A DNA stretch of 63,169 bases from Desulfoluna spongiiphila (lineage in GTDB: Bacteria > Desulfobacterota > Desulfobacteria > Desulfobacterales > Desulfolunaceae). Position numbers and translations under genes: made by a program. The DNA is taken from the NCBI RefSeq assembly GCF_900101345.1, contig NZ_FMUX01000028.1, positions 1-63,169 of the forward strand, written 5' to 3'. Under the pieces are notes generated by a model that was not told where the DNA came from, searched no databases, and saw nothing but the letters and a program-made list of their open reading frames with translations. Shown piece by piece: positions 16,337 through 24,808 of the stretch (position 1 is its first letter; the number at the start of each line of letters is the position of its first letter).

Positions 16337-17553
16337 ACCAAACCATCACAGTCATGGGCTTCGGCCTGTCGGAGAAGGACCTTTCCCCGTCGTCTTTGGC
16401 AATCCTTTCAGACGCCGACGTGATCGTGGGGGGAAAGCGGCACCTGGGTGCCTTTCCCGATACATCCGCAGAAAAAATGGTCATCGAAGGCAAGATGTCT
16501 GTGGTTCTGGACCGCCTGGAAGGCAAGGTGGCGGAAGGCCGCAAGGTGGTGATCCTCGCCTCCGGTGACCCCTTGTACTACGGCATCGGATCGCTGGTGA
16601 CCAAACGGTTCGGTTCTAAAGCCGTCCGGGTGATCCCCAACGTTTCGGCCGTTGCCGGGGCCTTTTCACGGCTCGGGCTCTCCTGGCACGACGCAGGGGT
16701 GGTGAGCCTCCACGGACGCGGGGCCACAGCAGAGACCCTGAAGGCCCTCTTGTCCCATGAAAAAACCGCGCTGTTCACCGATCCGAAAAACAGCCCCGAT
16801 ACCGTGGCCGCCTGGCTCCTGGAACAGGGGGTGACGGCCCGCGCCTGCCATGTCTTTGAGGCCATGGGCACCCCGGAAGAGAAACACACCGAGTCCACCC
16901 TGGAGCTCACGGCAGGCAGATCCTTTACCGGACCCAACATGATGGTGATCTTAGGGGCTGCCCTTGCGGAGCCCCCCCTTCCCATCGGCCTGGGCATGCC
17001 CAGTGAGTCCTTTGCCCACCAGCGCGGCATGATCACCAAACCCGAAGTACGGGCCGTGACCCTTGCCAAGCTGGGCCTCAAAAGCCATCAGGTGCTCTGG
17101 GACCTGGGGGCGGGCAGCGGCTCGGTCTCCATTGAAGCCTCCCGGTTTGTGAATAAGGTCTGCGCCGTGGAGCAAAAACCCGAACGCGTGGCCGACATCC
17201 AGGCCAATATCCGGCGCTTCGGCGCGCTGAACATGACGGTGACGGAAGGAGCCCTTCCCGATGCCGCACGAGATCTTCCCGACCCGGACGTGGTCTTCAT
17301 CGGAGGGGGCGGCAAAGACCTTGACGCCATCATCCGCATGGCTTCCGACCGCATGGGAGATAACGCACGCATGGTGGTCAACACCGTGCTTCTCCAGAGC
17401 CTCGGCACCGCCGTGACTACCCTTGAAGACGAAGGGTTCGGCGTGGAGGTGTTTCACCTCACCGCCAGCGTTTCCACCACCGTGGCCTGGGACATGATGC
17501 TTAAAGGAACCAATCCGGTCTTTATCGTCACCGGAATACGAGGAGAAGGTTGA
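16333..17553 (+). CDS. cbiET: Fused cobalt-precorrin-7 C5-methyltransferase / C15-methyltransferase (decarboxylating)
   Basis: 406 aa with two domains. Residues 1-210 are CbiE, a tetrapyrrole methylase (GFGLSEKDLSP, ASGDPLYYG at 77-85, IPNVSAVAGAFSRLGL). Residues 225-406 are CbiT, a Rossmann SAM methyltransferase starting TKPEVRAVTLAKLGL with DLGAGSGSVSIE at 257-268 and FIGGGGKDLDAII. The fusion matches CobL of the aerobic pathway in layout. Together they methylate C5 and C15 and remove the C12 acetate carboxyl. The stop shares one base with the cbiF start. Confidence 0.95.
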   Translation: MNQTITVMGFGLSEKDLSPSSLAILSDADVIVGGKRHLGAFPDTSAEKMVIEGKMSVVLDRLEGKVAEGRKVVILASGDPLYYGIGSLVTKRFGSKAVRVIPNVSAVAGAFSRLGLSWHDAGVVSLHGRGATAETLKALLSHEKTALFTDPKNSPDTVAAWLLEQGVTARACHVFEAMGTPEEKHTESTLELTAGRSFTGPNMMVILGAALAEPPLPIGLGMPSESFAHQRGMITKPEVRAVTLAKLGLKSHQVLWDLGAGSGSVSIEASRFVNKVCAVEQKPERVADIQANIRRFGALNMTVTEGALPDAARDLPDPDVVFIGGGGKDLDAIIRMASDRMGDNARMVVNTVLLQSLGTAVTTLEDEGFGVEVFHLTASVSTTVAWDMMLKGTNPVFIVTGIRGEG

Positions 17554-18332
17554 TGACAGACGTAAGATACCCCATCACATTTACCGGGGCCGGCCCCGGA
17601 GATCCCGAACTCATTACCGTCAAGGGCAAGCGAAGCCTCGAAGAGGCCGACCTCGTGATCTTTGCCGGTTCCCTCGTCCCGGAAGAGCTCCTGGTCTGGA
17701 CCCGTGAGGGCTGTGAGTGCCTGAGCAGCGCCTCCATGGACCTGGACGGGATGGTGGAGAAAATGGCCGAAGGCCATCGTGCCGGCAAAAAAGTGGTGCG
17801 TCTTCACACCGGCGATCCCTCTCTGTACGGCGCCATCGACGAGCAGATGCGCGACCTGGACAAGCTGGGCGTGCCCTACACCGTCATCCCCGGCGTCACC
17901 GCAGCCTTCGGGGCCGCAGCCGCCATGAAGATGGAGTACACCCTCCCCGAGGTGACCCAGACCCTGATCCTTACCCGCGCCGAAGGCCGCACTCCCGTGC
18001 CCGAAGGAGAAACCCTGGACGCCCTGGCCTCCCACGGCGCCTCCATGGCCATCTACCTCTCCAGCGCCCTGGCGGAAAAAGTCTCCAAACAGCTGAGCGC
18101 ACACTACGGCGAAGAGTCCACCTGCGCCGTGGCCTACCGCGTGAGCCAGCCCGATGAGAGGATTATCTACACCACCATCGGCAAACTGCCCGAGACCATG
18201 AAAAACGAAGGCATCCGAAAAACCGCCCTTATCATCGTGGGCAAAGGCGTGGGTGACCACAACGCCGCCAAATCCAAACTCTACGATGCCACCTTCACCC
18301 ACGAATACCGGGACGGGGTGGAAAAAGCGTAA
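17553..18332 (+). CDS. cbiF: Cobalt-precorrin-4 C11-methyltransferase
   Basis: 259 aa. The ATG at 17553 overlaps the cbiET stop as TGATG and has AGGAGAAGG upstream. Tetrapyrrole methylase motifs: ITFTGAGPGDPELITVKG, VIFAGSLVPEELL, RLHTGDPSLYGAI, and IPGVTAAFGAAAAMKMEYTL (read in parts), which is the CbiF/CobM pattern. It adds the C11 methyl group before ring contraction is resolved by CbiG. A repeat copy follows. Confidence 0.95.
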   Translation: MTDVRYPITFTGAGPGDPELITVKGKRSLEEADLVIFAGSLVPEELLVWTREGCECLSSASMDLDGMVEKMAEGHRAGKKVVRLHTGDPSLYGAIDEQMRDLDKLGVPYTVIPGVTAAFGAAAAMKMEYTLPEVTQTLILTRAEGRTPVPEGETLDALASHGASMAIYLSSALAEKVSKQLSAHYGEESTCAVAYRVSQPDERIIYTTIGKLPETMKNEGIRKTALIIVGKGVGDHNAAKSKLYDATFTHEYRDGVEKA

Positions 18333-18339
18333 AGAGCAT

Positions 18340-18440
18340 GCCTCCGGCGGGCAGGGGATAAATCCCCTGCACCCCAGGTTGCGAATGCTCCCGGCCTTCG
18401 TTCCTCAGGCCGATCACATTCGCTTACGGGCTTCGCCCGT
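18340..18440. repeat. Dispersed palindromic repeat between cbiF and cbiG
   Basis: Starts GCCTCCGGCGG and contains the hairpin GCAGGGGATAAATCCCCTGC, then CCAGGTTGCGAATGC, CCTTCGTTCCTCAGG, CACATTCGC and a small hairpin ACGGGCTTCGCCCGT. The same order of modules occurs at 21153-21243. Confidence 0.8.
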
Positions 18441-18542
18441 GATGTGTCGGGTGCATTCCATGCACCAAAATAAAAGCGTGGGTATCACCCATCGTCGGGC
18501 TTAAATGTGAAGAATACGTTCCTGGCCTGCACGGAGGAAAAG

Positions 18543-19571
18543 ATGAACAGACGAACACTGAAAATCTGGGCCGTAACCGAACGGGGCGCGCACCAGGGCC
18601 AGAGGCTCTGTGCAGCCCTGGGCGGTGATCTGTGCCTGCCGGACAAACCCTGGGTATCCGGGTTTCCCAAGGCACGCATTGTGCCGTCCCTTCGGGAAGG
18701 GATCGCAGGCGGGTTCCACGGGGCGGACGGCCATGTGTTCATCATGGCCGCGGGCATCGTGGTGCGGATGATCGCGCCCCTTTTGAAGAGCAAGGCCCAG
18801 GACCCGGCGGTGGTGGTCATGGACGAGGCGGGGCGCTTTGCCGTGAGCCTGGTCTCCGGCCACATCGGCGGGGCGAACCGATTGGCGGAAGAGGCGGCAG
18901 CGGCTGTGGGCGCGGTGCCGGTGATCACCACGGCCACCGACACCCACGGCATCCCTTCGGTGGACGGCGTGGTGTCCGAACGGGGGCTGGTGGTGGAAAA
19001 CCCGTCAGCCATAAAAACCGTGAACATGGCCCTTTTGGAAAAAAGAAAACCCCTGCTCTGGGACCCCATGGGGATCTATGCCGATATGGCGGATTCCTAT
19101 GCCCCTGCCGGTGAACGGGCTGCTGCCGATGTGGTGGTGGACTGCTCTTCGGCCCCGGCAAAAGAGGGGGCCCTGGTGATCCGGCCCCGGCGCGTCACCG
19201 TTGGGGTGGGGTGCAACCGGGGCACCGATGTGGAAGAGATCCTGGAGGTCATGGGAAAGGCGTTTGAGGCGGGGAATTTATCCCATCTGTGCCTGAAGGC
19301 CGTGGCTTCCATTGATGTAAAAGCCGATGAAGAGGGGATACTCAAGGCCGCCGAGCGACTCGGGGTGCCCCTCTCATTTTATACCAAGGACCAACTCAGC
19401 GGCACCGAAGGGGTGGTGACACCCTCGGCGGCCGCTTTAAAACACGTAGGAACGGTGAGTGTATGCGAAGCAGCAGCGATTCAGAGTGCAAACATGGGGC
19501 CCCTTGTTGTGCCCAAGGTGAAGGGGAAAAATGTGACGGCGGCGCTGGCAATGGCGTCCTCTACATCATAG
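18543..19571 (+). CDS. cbiG: Cobalt-precorrin-5A hydrolase
   Basis: 342 aa from the ATG at 18543, which has GGAGGA 6-12 nt upstream; a GTG 36 nt earlier is less likely. The N-terminal region reads LKIWAVTERGAHQG with IMAAGIVVRMIAPLLK and VSGHIGGANRLAEEAA; the C-terminal CbiG domain begins VTVGVGCNRGTDVEEI, with DVKADEEGIL and FYTKDQLSG. It opens the ring A lactone and releases the C20 fragment as acetaldehyde. The last 109 nt overlap the cbiH reading frame (see findings). Confidence 0.93.
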   Translation: MNRRTLKIWAVTERGAHQGQRLCAALGGDLCLPDKPWVSGFPKARIVPSLREGIAGGFHGADGHVFIMAAGIVVRMIAPLLKSKAQDPAVVVMDEAGRFAVSLVSGHIGGANRLAEEAAAAVGAVPVITTATDTHGIPSVDGVVSERGLVVENPSAIKTVNMALLEKRKPLLWDPMGIYADMADSYAPAGERAAADVVVDCSSAPAKEGALVIRPRRVTVGVGCNRGTDVEEILEVMGKAFEAGNLSHLCLKAVASIDVKADEEGILKAAERLGVPLSFYTKDQLSGTEGVVTPSAAALKHVGTVSVCEAAAIQSANMGPLVVPKVKGKNVTAALAMASSTS

Positions 19572-20338
19572 GCATCGGACCCGGCAGCGTGGATCACATG
19601 TCCATGCGCTGTGTGGACGTGATCAAGGGCGCAGACGTCATCGCCGGGTACACCGTCTACGTGGACCTCATCAAAGGGTTCATCGACGGCAAAGAGGTCA
19701 TCGCCACCACCATGAAAAAAGAGGTGGACCGAGTCAAGGCCGCCGTGGAGACGGCCCTCACCGGCAAAAAGGTGGCCCTTGTCTCCAGCGGGGACCCCGG
19801 CATCTATGCCATGGCGGGCCTGGCCCTTGAGATCATCAAGGAGAAAGGGGTCTCGGCCCGTCGACCCGGCTGCGGCGCTCCGGAAGAGGGCAGCCTCACC
19901 GTGGAAGTGGTCCCCGGCATCCCGGCTCTCTCCTCGGGCGGGTCCCTGTTGGGCGCTCCTCTGACCCACGACTTTGCCTGCGTGAGCCTGAGCGACCTTC
20001 TCACCCCCTGGGAGCTCATTGAAAAGCGCCTCAACGCCGTGGCCGAGGCCGATTTTGTCATGGTGATCTTCAACCCCAAGAGCAAGAAGCGCAACTGGCA
20101 GCTGAACAAGGCCCAGGAGATCGCCCTGAAACACCGCAGCGGGGACACCCCTGTGGGCATCGTCAAGAGCGCCATGCGTGACGCCCAGGACGTAACCATC
20201 GTGCCCCTGAAAGACCTGCACGAAGCCGATGTGGACATGCTCACCACCGTTTTTATCGGCAACAGCGCCTCCGAGGGGTACCTTGATTTTATGTTTACCC
20301 CCCGGGGGTACGGTAAGAAGTATGATTTGAAATCTTAA
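19463..20338 (+). CDS. cbiH: Cobalt-factor III C17-methyltransferase (ring contraction), with an unusual N-terminal extension
   Basis: 291 aa from the ATG at 19463. The methylase core begins VLYIIGIGPGSVDHMS near residue 32, then VALVSSGDPGIYAMAGL, VVPGIPALSSGGSLLGAPL and VMVIFNPKSKKRNWQL, all of CbiH/CobJ type. The family normally starts one to five residues before the core; here no ATG, GTG or TTG exists in frame between the ATG at 19463 and the core. The first ~31 residues (MRSSSDSECKHGAPCCAQGE and on, with four Cys) are therefore read from inside the 3' end of cbiG in another frame. The core assignment is firm; the start is uncertain. Confidence 0.9.
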   Translation: MRSSSDSECKHGAPCCAQGEGEKCDGGAGNGVLYIIGIGPGSVDHMSMRCVDVIKGADVIAGYTVYVDLIKGFIDGKEVIATTMKKEVDRVKAAVETALTGKKVALVSSGDPGIYAMAGLALEIIKEKGVSARRPGCGAPEEGSLTVEVVPGIPALSSGGSLLGAPLTHDFACVSLSDLLTPWELIEKRLNAVAEADFVMVIFNPKSKKRNWQLNKAQEIALKHRSGDTPVGIVKSAMRDAQDVTIVPLKDLHEADVDMLTTVFIGNSASEGYLDFMFTPRGYGKKYDLKS

Positions 20339-20346
20339 ATCACATG

Positions 20347-20599
20347 GTAACTATTCAGCTTGCAAAAAAGCCTCCGGCGTTCCTGCCGGGGACCAAACTT
20401 TTGAAAAGTTTGATAAACAGGTTTTGCTCAATTTAACAGAAACTTTCGCGGAAGCCCTCACCCTGAGGAACGAAGGGGGAGGGCTTTCGCAACCTGGGGT
20501 CCAGGGGATCATCCCCTGGCCGCCGGAGGCAGGTTTTCCCTGCCCACTTTAACCATAGAAGGCATGTTTTTGTTTTTTTTCTCTGAGCTGAATAGTTAC
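20347..20599. mobile_element. MITE-like element with 14-nt terminal inverted repeats
   Basis: The ends GTAACTATTCAGCT (20347-20360) and AGCTGAATAGTTAC (20586-20599) are perfect inverted copies. Inside are GCCTCCGGCGTTCCTGCCGG, the hairpin AACTTTTGAAAAGTTTGATAAAC, and the reverse module CGCAACCTGGGGTCCAGGGG ... CCGCCGGAGGC. No open frame of transposase size is present (253 bp) and I see no clear target duplication. A second element with the same ends is at 47757-47968. Confidence 0.8.
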
Positions 20600-20631
20600 A
20601 TCGTAAATGACAGGAACCCATGAGGCGAACC

Positions 20632-21153
20632 ATGGAAAAAGGGTACATTCAGGTCTACACAGGCAAAGGCAAGGGCAAAACCACGGCGTCCATCGGCTTA
20701 AGTGTCCGGGCCGCCGGGGCCGGTTTCAAGGTGCTCATCGCCCAGTTTATGAAGCAGGGGGATTATTCCGAGATCAAGGCCCTGGAGCGGTTCAGTGACC
20801 TGATTACCGTGCGTCAGTTCGGCGCCGGGGGCTGGGTCAAGGGAAAGCCTTCGGACAAGGAGAAAGCCAGGGCCCGGGAGGGATACAACCTCGTGAAAGA
20901 GGCCCTTTCCACCGGGTCCCATGACGTGGTGGTTATCGAAGAGGGAAACCTCGCCGTGAAGTACGGCCTGATCACTTTGGAGGAGATGCTGGGTCTCATG
21001 GAGATGAAGCCCGACGGCACCGAGCTCATCATCACCGGGCGCTACGCCGCAGACGAGGTGATGGCCCGGGCCGACCTGGTGTCTCAGATCGAGCCCGTGA
21101 AGCATTACTTTGCCGACCAGGGCGTCAAAGCCCGTGTCGGCATCGAAAAATAG
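20632..21153 (+). CDS. cobO: Corrinoid adenosyltransferase (CobO/BtuR type)
   Basis: 173 aa from the ATG at 20632 (GAGG upstream); an ATG at 20620 would add MRRT. The P-loop GKGKGKTTASIGLSVRAAG is at residues 10-28, followed by VLIAQFMKQGDYSE, VVIEEGNLAVKYGLI, and LIITGRYAADEVMARADLVS. These are CobA/CobO/BtuR family features. It transfers the adenosyl group of ATP to cob(I)yrinic a,c-diamide or related corrinoids. The gene stands alone between two repeat elements, so its transcription may depend on read-through. Confidence 0.95.
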   Translation: MEKGYIQVYTGKGKGKTTASIGLSVRAAGAGFKVLIAQFMKQGDYSEIKALERFSDLITVRQFGAGGWVKGKPSDKEKARAREGYNLVKEALSTGSHDVVVIEEGNLAVKYGLITLEEMLGLMEMKPDGTELIITGRYAADEVMARADLVSQIEPVKHYFADQGVKARVGIEK

Positions 21154-21243
21154 CAGGGGCTACAGCCCCCTGGCCCCAGGTTCGCAAATGCTCCGAACCT
21201 TCGTTTCTCAGGAACGTCACATTTGCTGACGGGCTTCGCCCGT
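21153..21243. repeat. Dispersed palindromic repeat between cobO and cobQ
   Basis: It carries GCAGGGGCTACAGCCCCCTG, CCCCAGGTTCGCAAATGCTC, CCTTCGTTTCTCAGGA, CACATTTGC and ACGGGCTTCGCCCGT in the same order as 18340-18440, beginning right at the cobO stop. The 230 nt up to cobQ also contain repeat-like pieces, ending in CCCGCCGGAGGCAT. Confidence 0.8.
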
Positions 21244-21475
21244 GGGGGAATGTGGCATTTTCGGATGCAGAGCGGAAGTCGTCAGTCCTAATAGTGATGT
21301 GAGCACCCTGATAGCCTAAATGATGATCAAGGCCGTTCCCTATGATAAGCCTGCATTGTCACAATTCAGCAAGGCCCCGTCTTCCCCGCCAGGAGCAGGG
21401 GAGACAGGGGCTTTCTATCGGAACGTTTTTGCGGAGCTTTTTTCAAAAAGCGACCCGCCGGAGGCATCTTTTTTT

Positions 21476-22987
21476 ATGAATAAAGCGGATAAAAAGAAGC
21501 CGGCTCGTTGTATTGCCGTGTTCGGCACGGGGTCGGACGTGGGCAAGAGCGTGGTGACCACCGGGCTCTGCCGGCATTTTGCCGAGCAGGGGCTCAAGGT
21601 GGCGCCCTACAAGGCCCAGAATATGTCCAACAACTCCGGGGTGACCCCCGAGGGTCTGGAGATGGGCCGTGCGCAGATCATCCAGGCCGAGGCCGCCGGT
21701 GTGGTTCCCTCGGTGCTGATGAACCCGGTGCTTTTGAAGCCCACCGGGGAGACCGGGTCCCAGGTGGTGCTCATGGGCAAGGTGGACGGGGACGAATCCG
21801 CCGCCGCCTACCACAAGAAAAAGGAACGATATTTCAATATCGCCGCCGAGGCCCTGGATCGCCTCCGGGCCGAGAACGACCTGGTGATCATGGAAGGGGC
21901 CGGCTCCTGTGCCGAGGTGAACCTCATGGCCGGGGACATCGTGAACTTTCGCATGGCCGACTACGCCGACGCCGACGTGATCCTTGTGGCCGACATCCAC
22001 CGGGGCGGGGTGTTCGGGCAGGTGGTGGGAACCCTGGCCTGCCTGCCGGACCATTACGCCGAGCGGGTGAAAGGGGTGGTCATCAACCGGTTTCGGGGCG
22101 ACATCTCCCTGTTTCAGGACGGGTGCGACTGGATCGAAGACAAGTGCGGGAAACCCGTTCTCGGGGTGCTCCCCTGGTATCGGGATTTTCATATCGGTTC
22201 CGAAGACTCGGTGGTTATCGAGCAGCCCCAGGGGCGCTCTTCCCTGACGGGCACCAAACCCGCAGGGGCCGTGATCCGTCTCCCCTTTATCTCCAATTTT
22301 ACCGACTTTGAGCCCCTGATGCAGCGTGATGAGATCGAGCTCTGCTACCTGGATCGTCCCTGCGACCTTTCGGAGTTTGCCTTTCTCATCATCCCCGGTT
22401 CCAAAAACACCAGAAAGGATCTGGCCTGGCTCAAGGAGACGGGCTGGGATGCCCGTATCAAGGATTTTTCCCGAAAAGGGGGCCACGTGGCAGGTATCTG
22501 CGGCGGTTACCAGATCCTTGGGGAGAAGATCGAGGATCCCCAGGGCGTGGAGGGTGCGGCCGGTACCGAAGATGGCCTGGGGCTCCTGCCTGTTGCCACG
22601 GTGATGAAAGCGCCCAAGACCACCACCCTCAGCCGGTTTACCTACAAAGGCATCGAGGGCAGCGGCTACGAGATCCACATGGGCACCACCTCCCGCCACG
22701 GCGGGGAGTCCCTGGTGGAGGTTCTGGAGCGCAACAGCCTGCCCGCAGGGGACAACGACGGCTGCAGGGCCCCGTCCGGAACGGTGATGGGGACCTACAT
22801 GCACGGGATCTTCGACACCCCGGCCATTGTGGACTCCTGGCTCGCGGAGATCGGCATTGCCGTGGCCCCTTCCAAAACCGCAGGGGGCCTTGATGCCCGC
22901 CTGGAAGCTTACGGCAGGCTTGCCGAACACACACGAACCCACCTGGCCATGGATCCCATCAACGCCATGGCGAAAGGAGAGGCATAA
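21476..22987 (+). CDS. cobQ: Cobyric acid synthase
   Basis: 503 aa from the ATG at 21476, the usual family length; an in-frame ATG at 21320 would add 52 unrelated residues. Motifs: AVFGTGSDVGKSVVTTGLCR (P-loop), KAQNMSNNSGVTPEGLEMGR (split here as the CobQ hallmark), VLVADIHRGGVFGQ-like IHRGGVFGQVVGT, and the amidotransferase Cys in GHVAGICGGYQILG with a C-terminal GTYMHGIFD. It amidates the b, d, e and g side chains. The GGAGG that should serve as ribosome-binding site lies in a repeat end (GCCGGAGGCAT). Confidence 0.95.
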   Translation: MNKADKKKPARCIAVFGTGSDVGKSVVTTGLCRHFAEQGLKVAPYKAQNMSNNSGVTPEGLEMGRAQIIQAEAAGVVPSVLMNPVLLKPTGETGSQVVLMGKVDGDESAAAYHKKKERYFNIAAEALDRLRAENDLVIMEGAGSCAEVNLMAGDIVNFRMADYADADVILVADIHRGGVFGQVVGTLACLPDHYAERVKGVVINRFRGDISLFQDGCDWIEDKCGKPVLGVLPWYRDFHIGSEDSVVIEQPQGRSSLTGTKPAGAVIRLPFISNFTDFEPLMQRDEIELCYLDRPCDLSEFAFLIIPGSKNTRKDLAWLKETGWDARIKDFSRKGGHVAGICGGYQILGEKIEDPQGVEGAAGTEDGLGLLPVATVMKAPKTTTLSRFTYKGIEGSGYEIHMGTTSRHGGESLVEVLERNSLPAGDNDGCRAPSGTVMGTYMHGIFDTPAIVDSWLAEIGIAVAPSKTAGGLDARLEAYGRLAEHTRTHLAMDPINAMAKGEA

Positions 22988-22988
22988 C

Positions 22989-23513
22989 ATGGGCTCCTTT
23001 ACCTTTGTCACCGGCGGATGCCGGAGCGGAAAAAGCTCCCACGCCCAGAAACTTGCCGAATCCCTTGCTGCGGATAACCGCCTCTACGTGGCTACCCTCC
23101 AGCCCATGGATACCGAAATGGAGCGACGGGTCACCGATCACCAGTCCCAGCGGGACGACTCCTGGTACACCATTGAAGAGCCCTACGACATCGTCAGGGT
23201 CCTTGAAGAGGAGCAGGACAAAGCCGGAGTCATCCTCGTGGACTGCATCACCCTCTGGGTGACCAACCTCTTTATGGCCGAGCAGAGCGAAGAGGAGATT
23301 CTGGCGTTTGTGGACGATTTTGCCGAGGCGGCTGCCGCCTCAAAGGTGCCTGTGGTGACCGTCTCCAACGAGGTGGGCATGGGCATCGTCCCGGACAACA
23401 CCCTCTCGCGGCAGTTCCGGGATATCCAGGGGGCTGCCAACCAGCGCCTCGCCGCCAGGGCCCACAAGGTGGTCTTTACGGTGTCGGGTATTCCCATGAC
23501 GGTGAAGGGGTGA
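22989..23513 (+). CDS. cobU: Adenosylcobinamide kinase / adenosylcobinamide-phosphate guanylyltransferase
   Basis: 174 aa, starting 1 nt after the cobQ stop. P-loop VTGGCRSGKSSHAQ at residues 6-19, then RLYVATLQPMDTEM, RVTDHQSQRDDSWYTIEEP, DCITLWVTNLF, and VSNEVGMGIVPDN. The QRDDSWYTIE segment corresponds to the usual HRxxRxxxWxTxE region around the guanylylated His; the His here is within TDHQSQR. It prepares the nucleotide loop by phosphorylating cobinamide and adding GMP. Confidence 0.94.
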   Translation: MGSFTFVTGGCRSGKSSHAQKLAESLAADNRLYVATLQPMDTEMERRVTDHQSQRDDSWYTIEEPYDIVRVLEEEQDKAGVILVDCITLWVTNLFMAEQSEEEILAFVDDFAEAAAASKVPVVTVSNEVGMGIVPDNTLSRQFRDIQGAANQRLAARAHKVVFTVSGIPMTVKG

Positions 23514-23515
23514 AA

Positions 23516-24262
23516 ATGAACATGAAAGAGTGTGTGCTGGACTTGAAATCGGCCTTGCAGTTTTCCACCATTCTTCCCGTGGGGGCCGGCAATGTGTTTC
23601 GCCCCGTGGGCCAGGTGGCCATGTTTCCCGTGGTGGGGCTGATCCTGGGAGGCATCCTCGCCTTTGTGGATGCCGTTCTTTCCAACATCTGGCCCCCCAT
23701 GGTGGTGGGGATCCTGGACACGGTGCTGCTGATGGTCTTAACCGGCGGGTTTCACCTGGACGGGTTGGGGGACACGGCAGACGGCCTGTTCAGCCACCGC
23801 CCGAAGGAGCGGGCCCTTGAGATCATGAAGGACAGCCGCAGCGGCGCCATGGGGGTCCTTGCCATGATCGCTATCCTTGCCATGAAATGGGCCGGCCTTG
23901 CCTCCATGAGCGCACCCGGCTGGAGCCGGGCCCTTCTGCTCATCGCCATCCCCGCCCTTGCCCGGGGCAGCCAGATTTTCGGCATCGGCCTGTTGCCCTA
24001 CGGCCGTAAAGAGGGCACCGCCCACGACCTCTTCGGGGACGTGCCCCTGGCAACCCGCCTTCGGTTCATGATTGCTCCTGTGCTGCTGGTCCTGTGCACA
24101 GGCGGCCGGGGCGTGATGGTGCTTCTGGTCTATACGGGCATCACCGCCGTACTCCTTGCCTGGTACAAAAAAAAGATGGGGGGCATCACCGGCGACATGC
24201 TGGGAGCCATGACGGAGATTACCGAAGGGTTTCTCTTTGTGGCGGCCGCTGCGGCGCTTTAA
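23516..24262 (+). CDS. cobS: Adenosylcobinamide-GDP ribazoletransferase
   Basis: 248 aa from the ATG at 23516, overlapping region of the cobU stop (TGAAAATG); an ATG at 23522 is also possible. It is hydrophobic, with about six helices. The family motifs are LQFSTILPVG near the N-terminus, TGGFHLDGLGDTADGLFSH, ALEIMKDSRSGAMGVLA, and GGITGDMLGAMTEITEG. It joins alpha-ribazole(-phosphate) to adenosylcobinamide-GDP at the membrane. The cobQ-cobU-cobS junctions are tight, so these three form one translational unit. Confidence 0.94.
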   Translation: MNMKECVLDLKSALQFSTILPVGAGNVFRPVGQVAMFPVVGLILGGILAFVDAVLSNIWPPMVVGILDTVLLMVLTGGFHLDGLGDTADGLFSHRPKERALEIMKDSRSGAMGVLAMIAILAMKWAGLASMSAPGWSRALLLIAIPALARGSQIFGIGLLPYGRKEGTAHDLFGDVPLATRLRFMIAPVLLVLCTGGRGVMVLLVYTGITAVLLAWYKKKMGGITGDMLGAMTEITEGFLFVAAAAAL

Positions 24263-24273
24263 GAGATAAAAAA

Positions 24274-24444
24274 TGCCTCCGGCGGCAAGGTGTGCCACCT
24301 TGAAAGCAGGTTGCGAATGCGCTTTCCCCTTCGTTCCTCAGGGAAAATCACATTCGCCTTTGATTCAGATTGAAATACATCTTTTTTTAAACCTGCTTGT
24401 CAAATTTTTCAAAAGTTTGGCCCCCGGCAGGGTCGCCGAAGGCA
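24274..24444. repeat. Dispersed palindromic repeat downstream of cobS (complete two-ended form)
   Basis: It starts GCCTCCGGCGGCAAGGTG, has GGTTGCGAATGCGC, CCTTCGTTCCTCAGG and CACATTCGCC, an AT-rich centre, then AACCTGCTTGTCAAA, TTTTTCAAAAGTTTGG and CCCCCGGCAGGGTCGCCG AAGGC at the far end. It has the same internal plan as 47757-47968 but lacks the outer 14-nt inverted ends. Confidence 0.8.
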
Positions 24445-24464
24445 TATTTAACCGGTTTCATTAT

Positions 24465-24532
24465 GGAACGCCGCACTCAGGTGCGGCTTTTTAGGCCGTC
24501 GTTACCCGTGCCGCACAGGAGTGCGGCGCTCC
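24465..24532. repeat. Long imperfect inverted repeat (CGCCGCACTC type)
   Basis: Two 23-nt arms (24465-24487 and 24510-24532) pair with three mismatches; the core is CGCCGCACTC / GAGTGCGGCG, with a 22-nt loop. It lies between two other repeat elements in the cobS-cobD gap and has no T run. Confidence 0.75.
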
Positions 24533-24597
24533 AATGGGTGTTTCAAATACGACGATGGCCCAAACGATGATCAAGGCCGACGTTGTTTGAAAGGCGG

Positions 24598-24713
24598 ATG
24601 TGATTTGACCCGAGGAACGAGGGGCAAAGCGCATTCGCAACCTGGGGTCCAGGGGATCATCCCCTGGCCGCCGGAGGCAGGTTTTCCCTGCCCACTTTGA
24701 CCATAGAAGGCAT
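24598..24713. repeat. Dispersed palindromic repeat upstream of cobD (reverse orientation)
   Basis: It reads GATGTGATTTGACCCGAGG, AACGAGGGGCAAAGCGC, ATTCGCAACCTGGGG, the hairpin CCAGGGGATCATCCCCTGG, CCGCCGGAGGCAGG, then TTTTCCCTGCCCACTTTGAC and CATAGAAGGCAT. The last ~80 nt are almost identical to 20480-20562, which indicates recent spread. Confidence 0.8.
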
Positions 24714-24808
24714 CGCTTTTGATTTTTGACTTTAACAGGGTGTGCCCGCGGGCCATTCGGTGTATACTTAAAAGAACGAAAATCCATGAAAAATAAGGAG
24801 TTCGGGTT

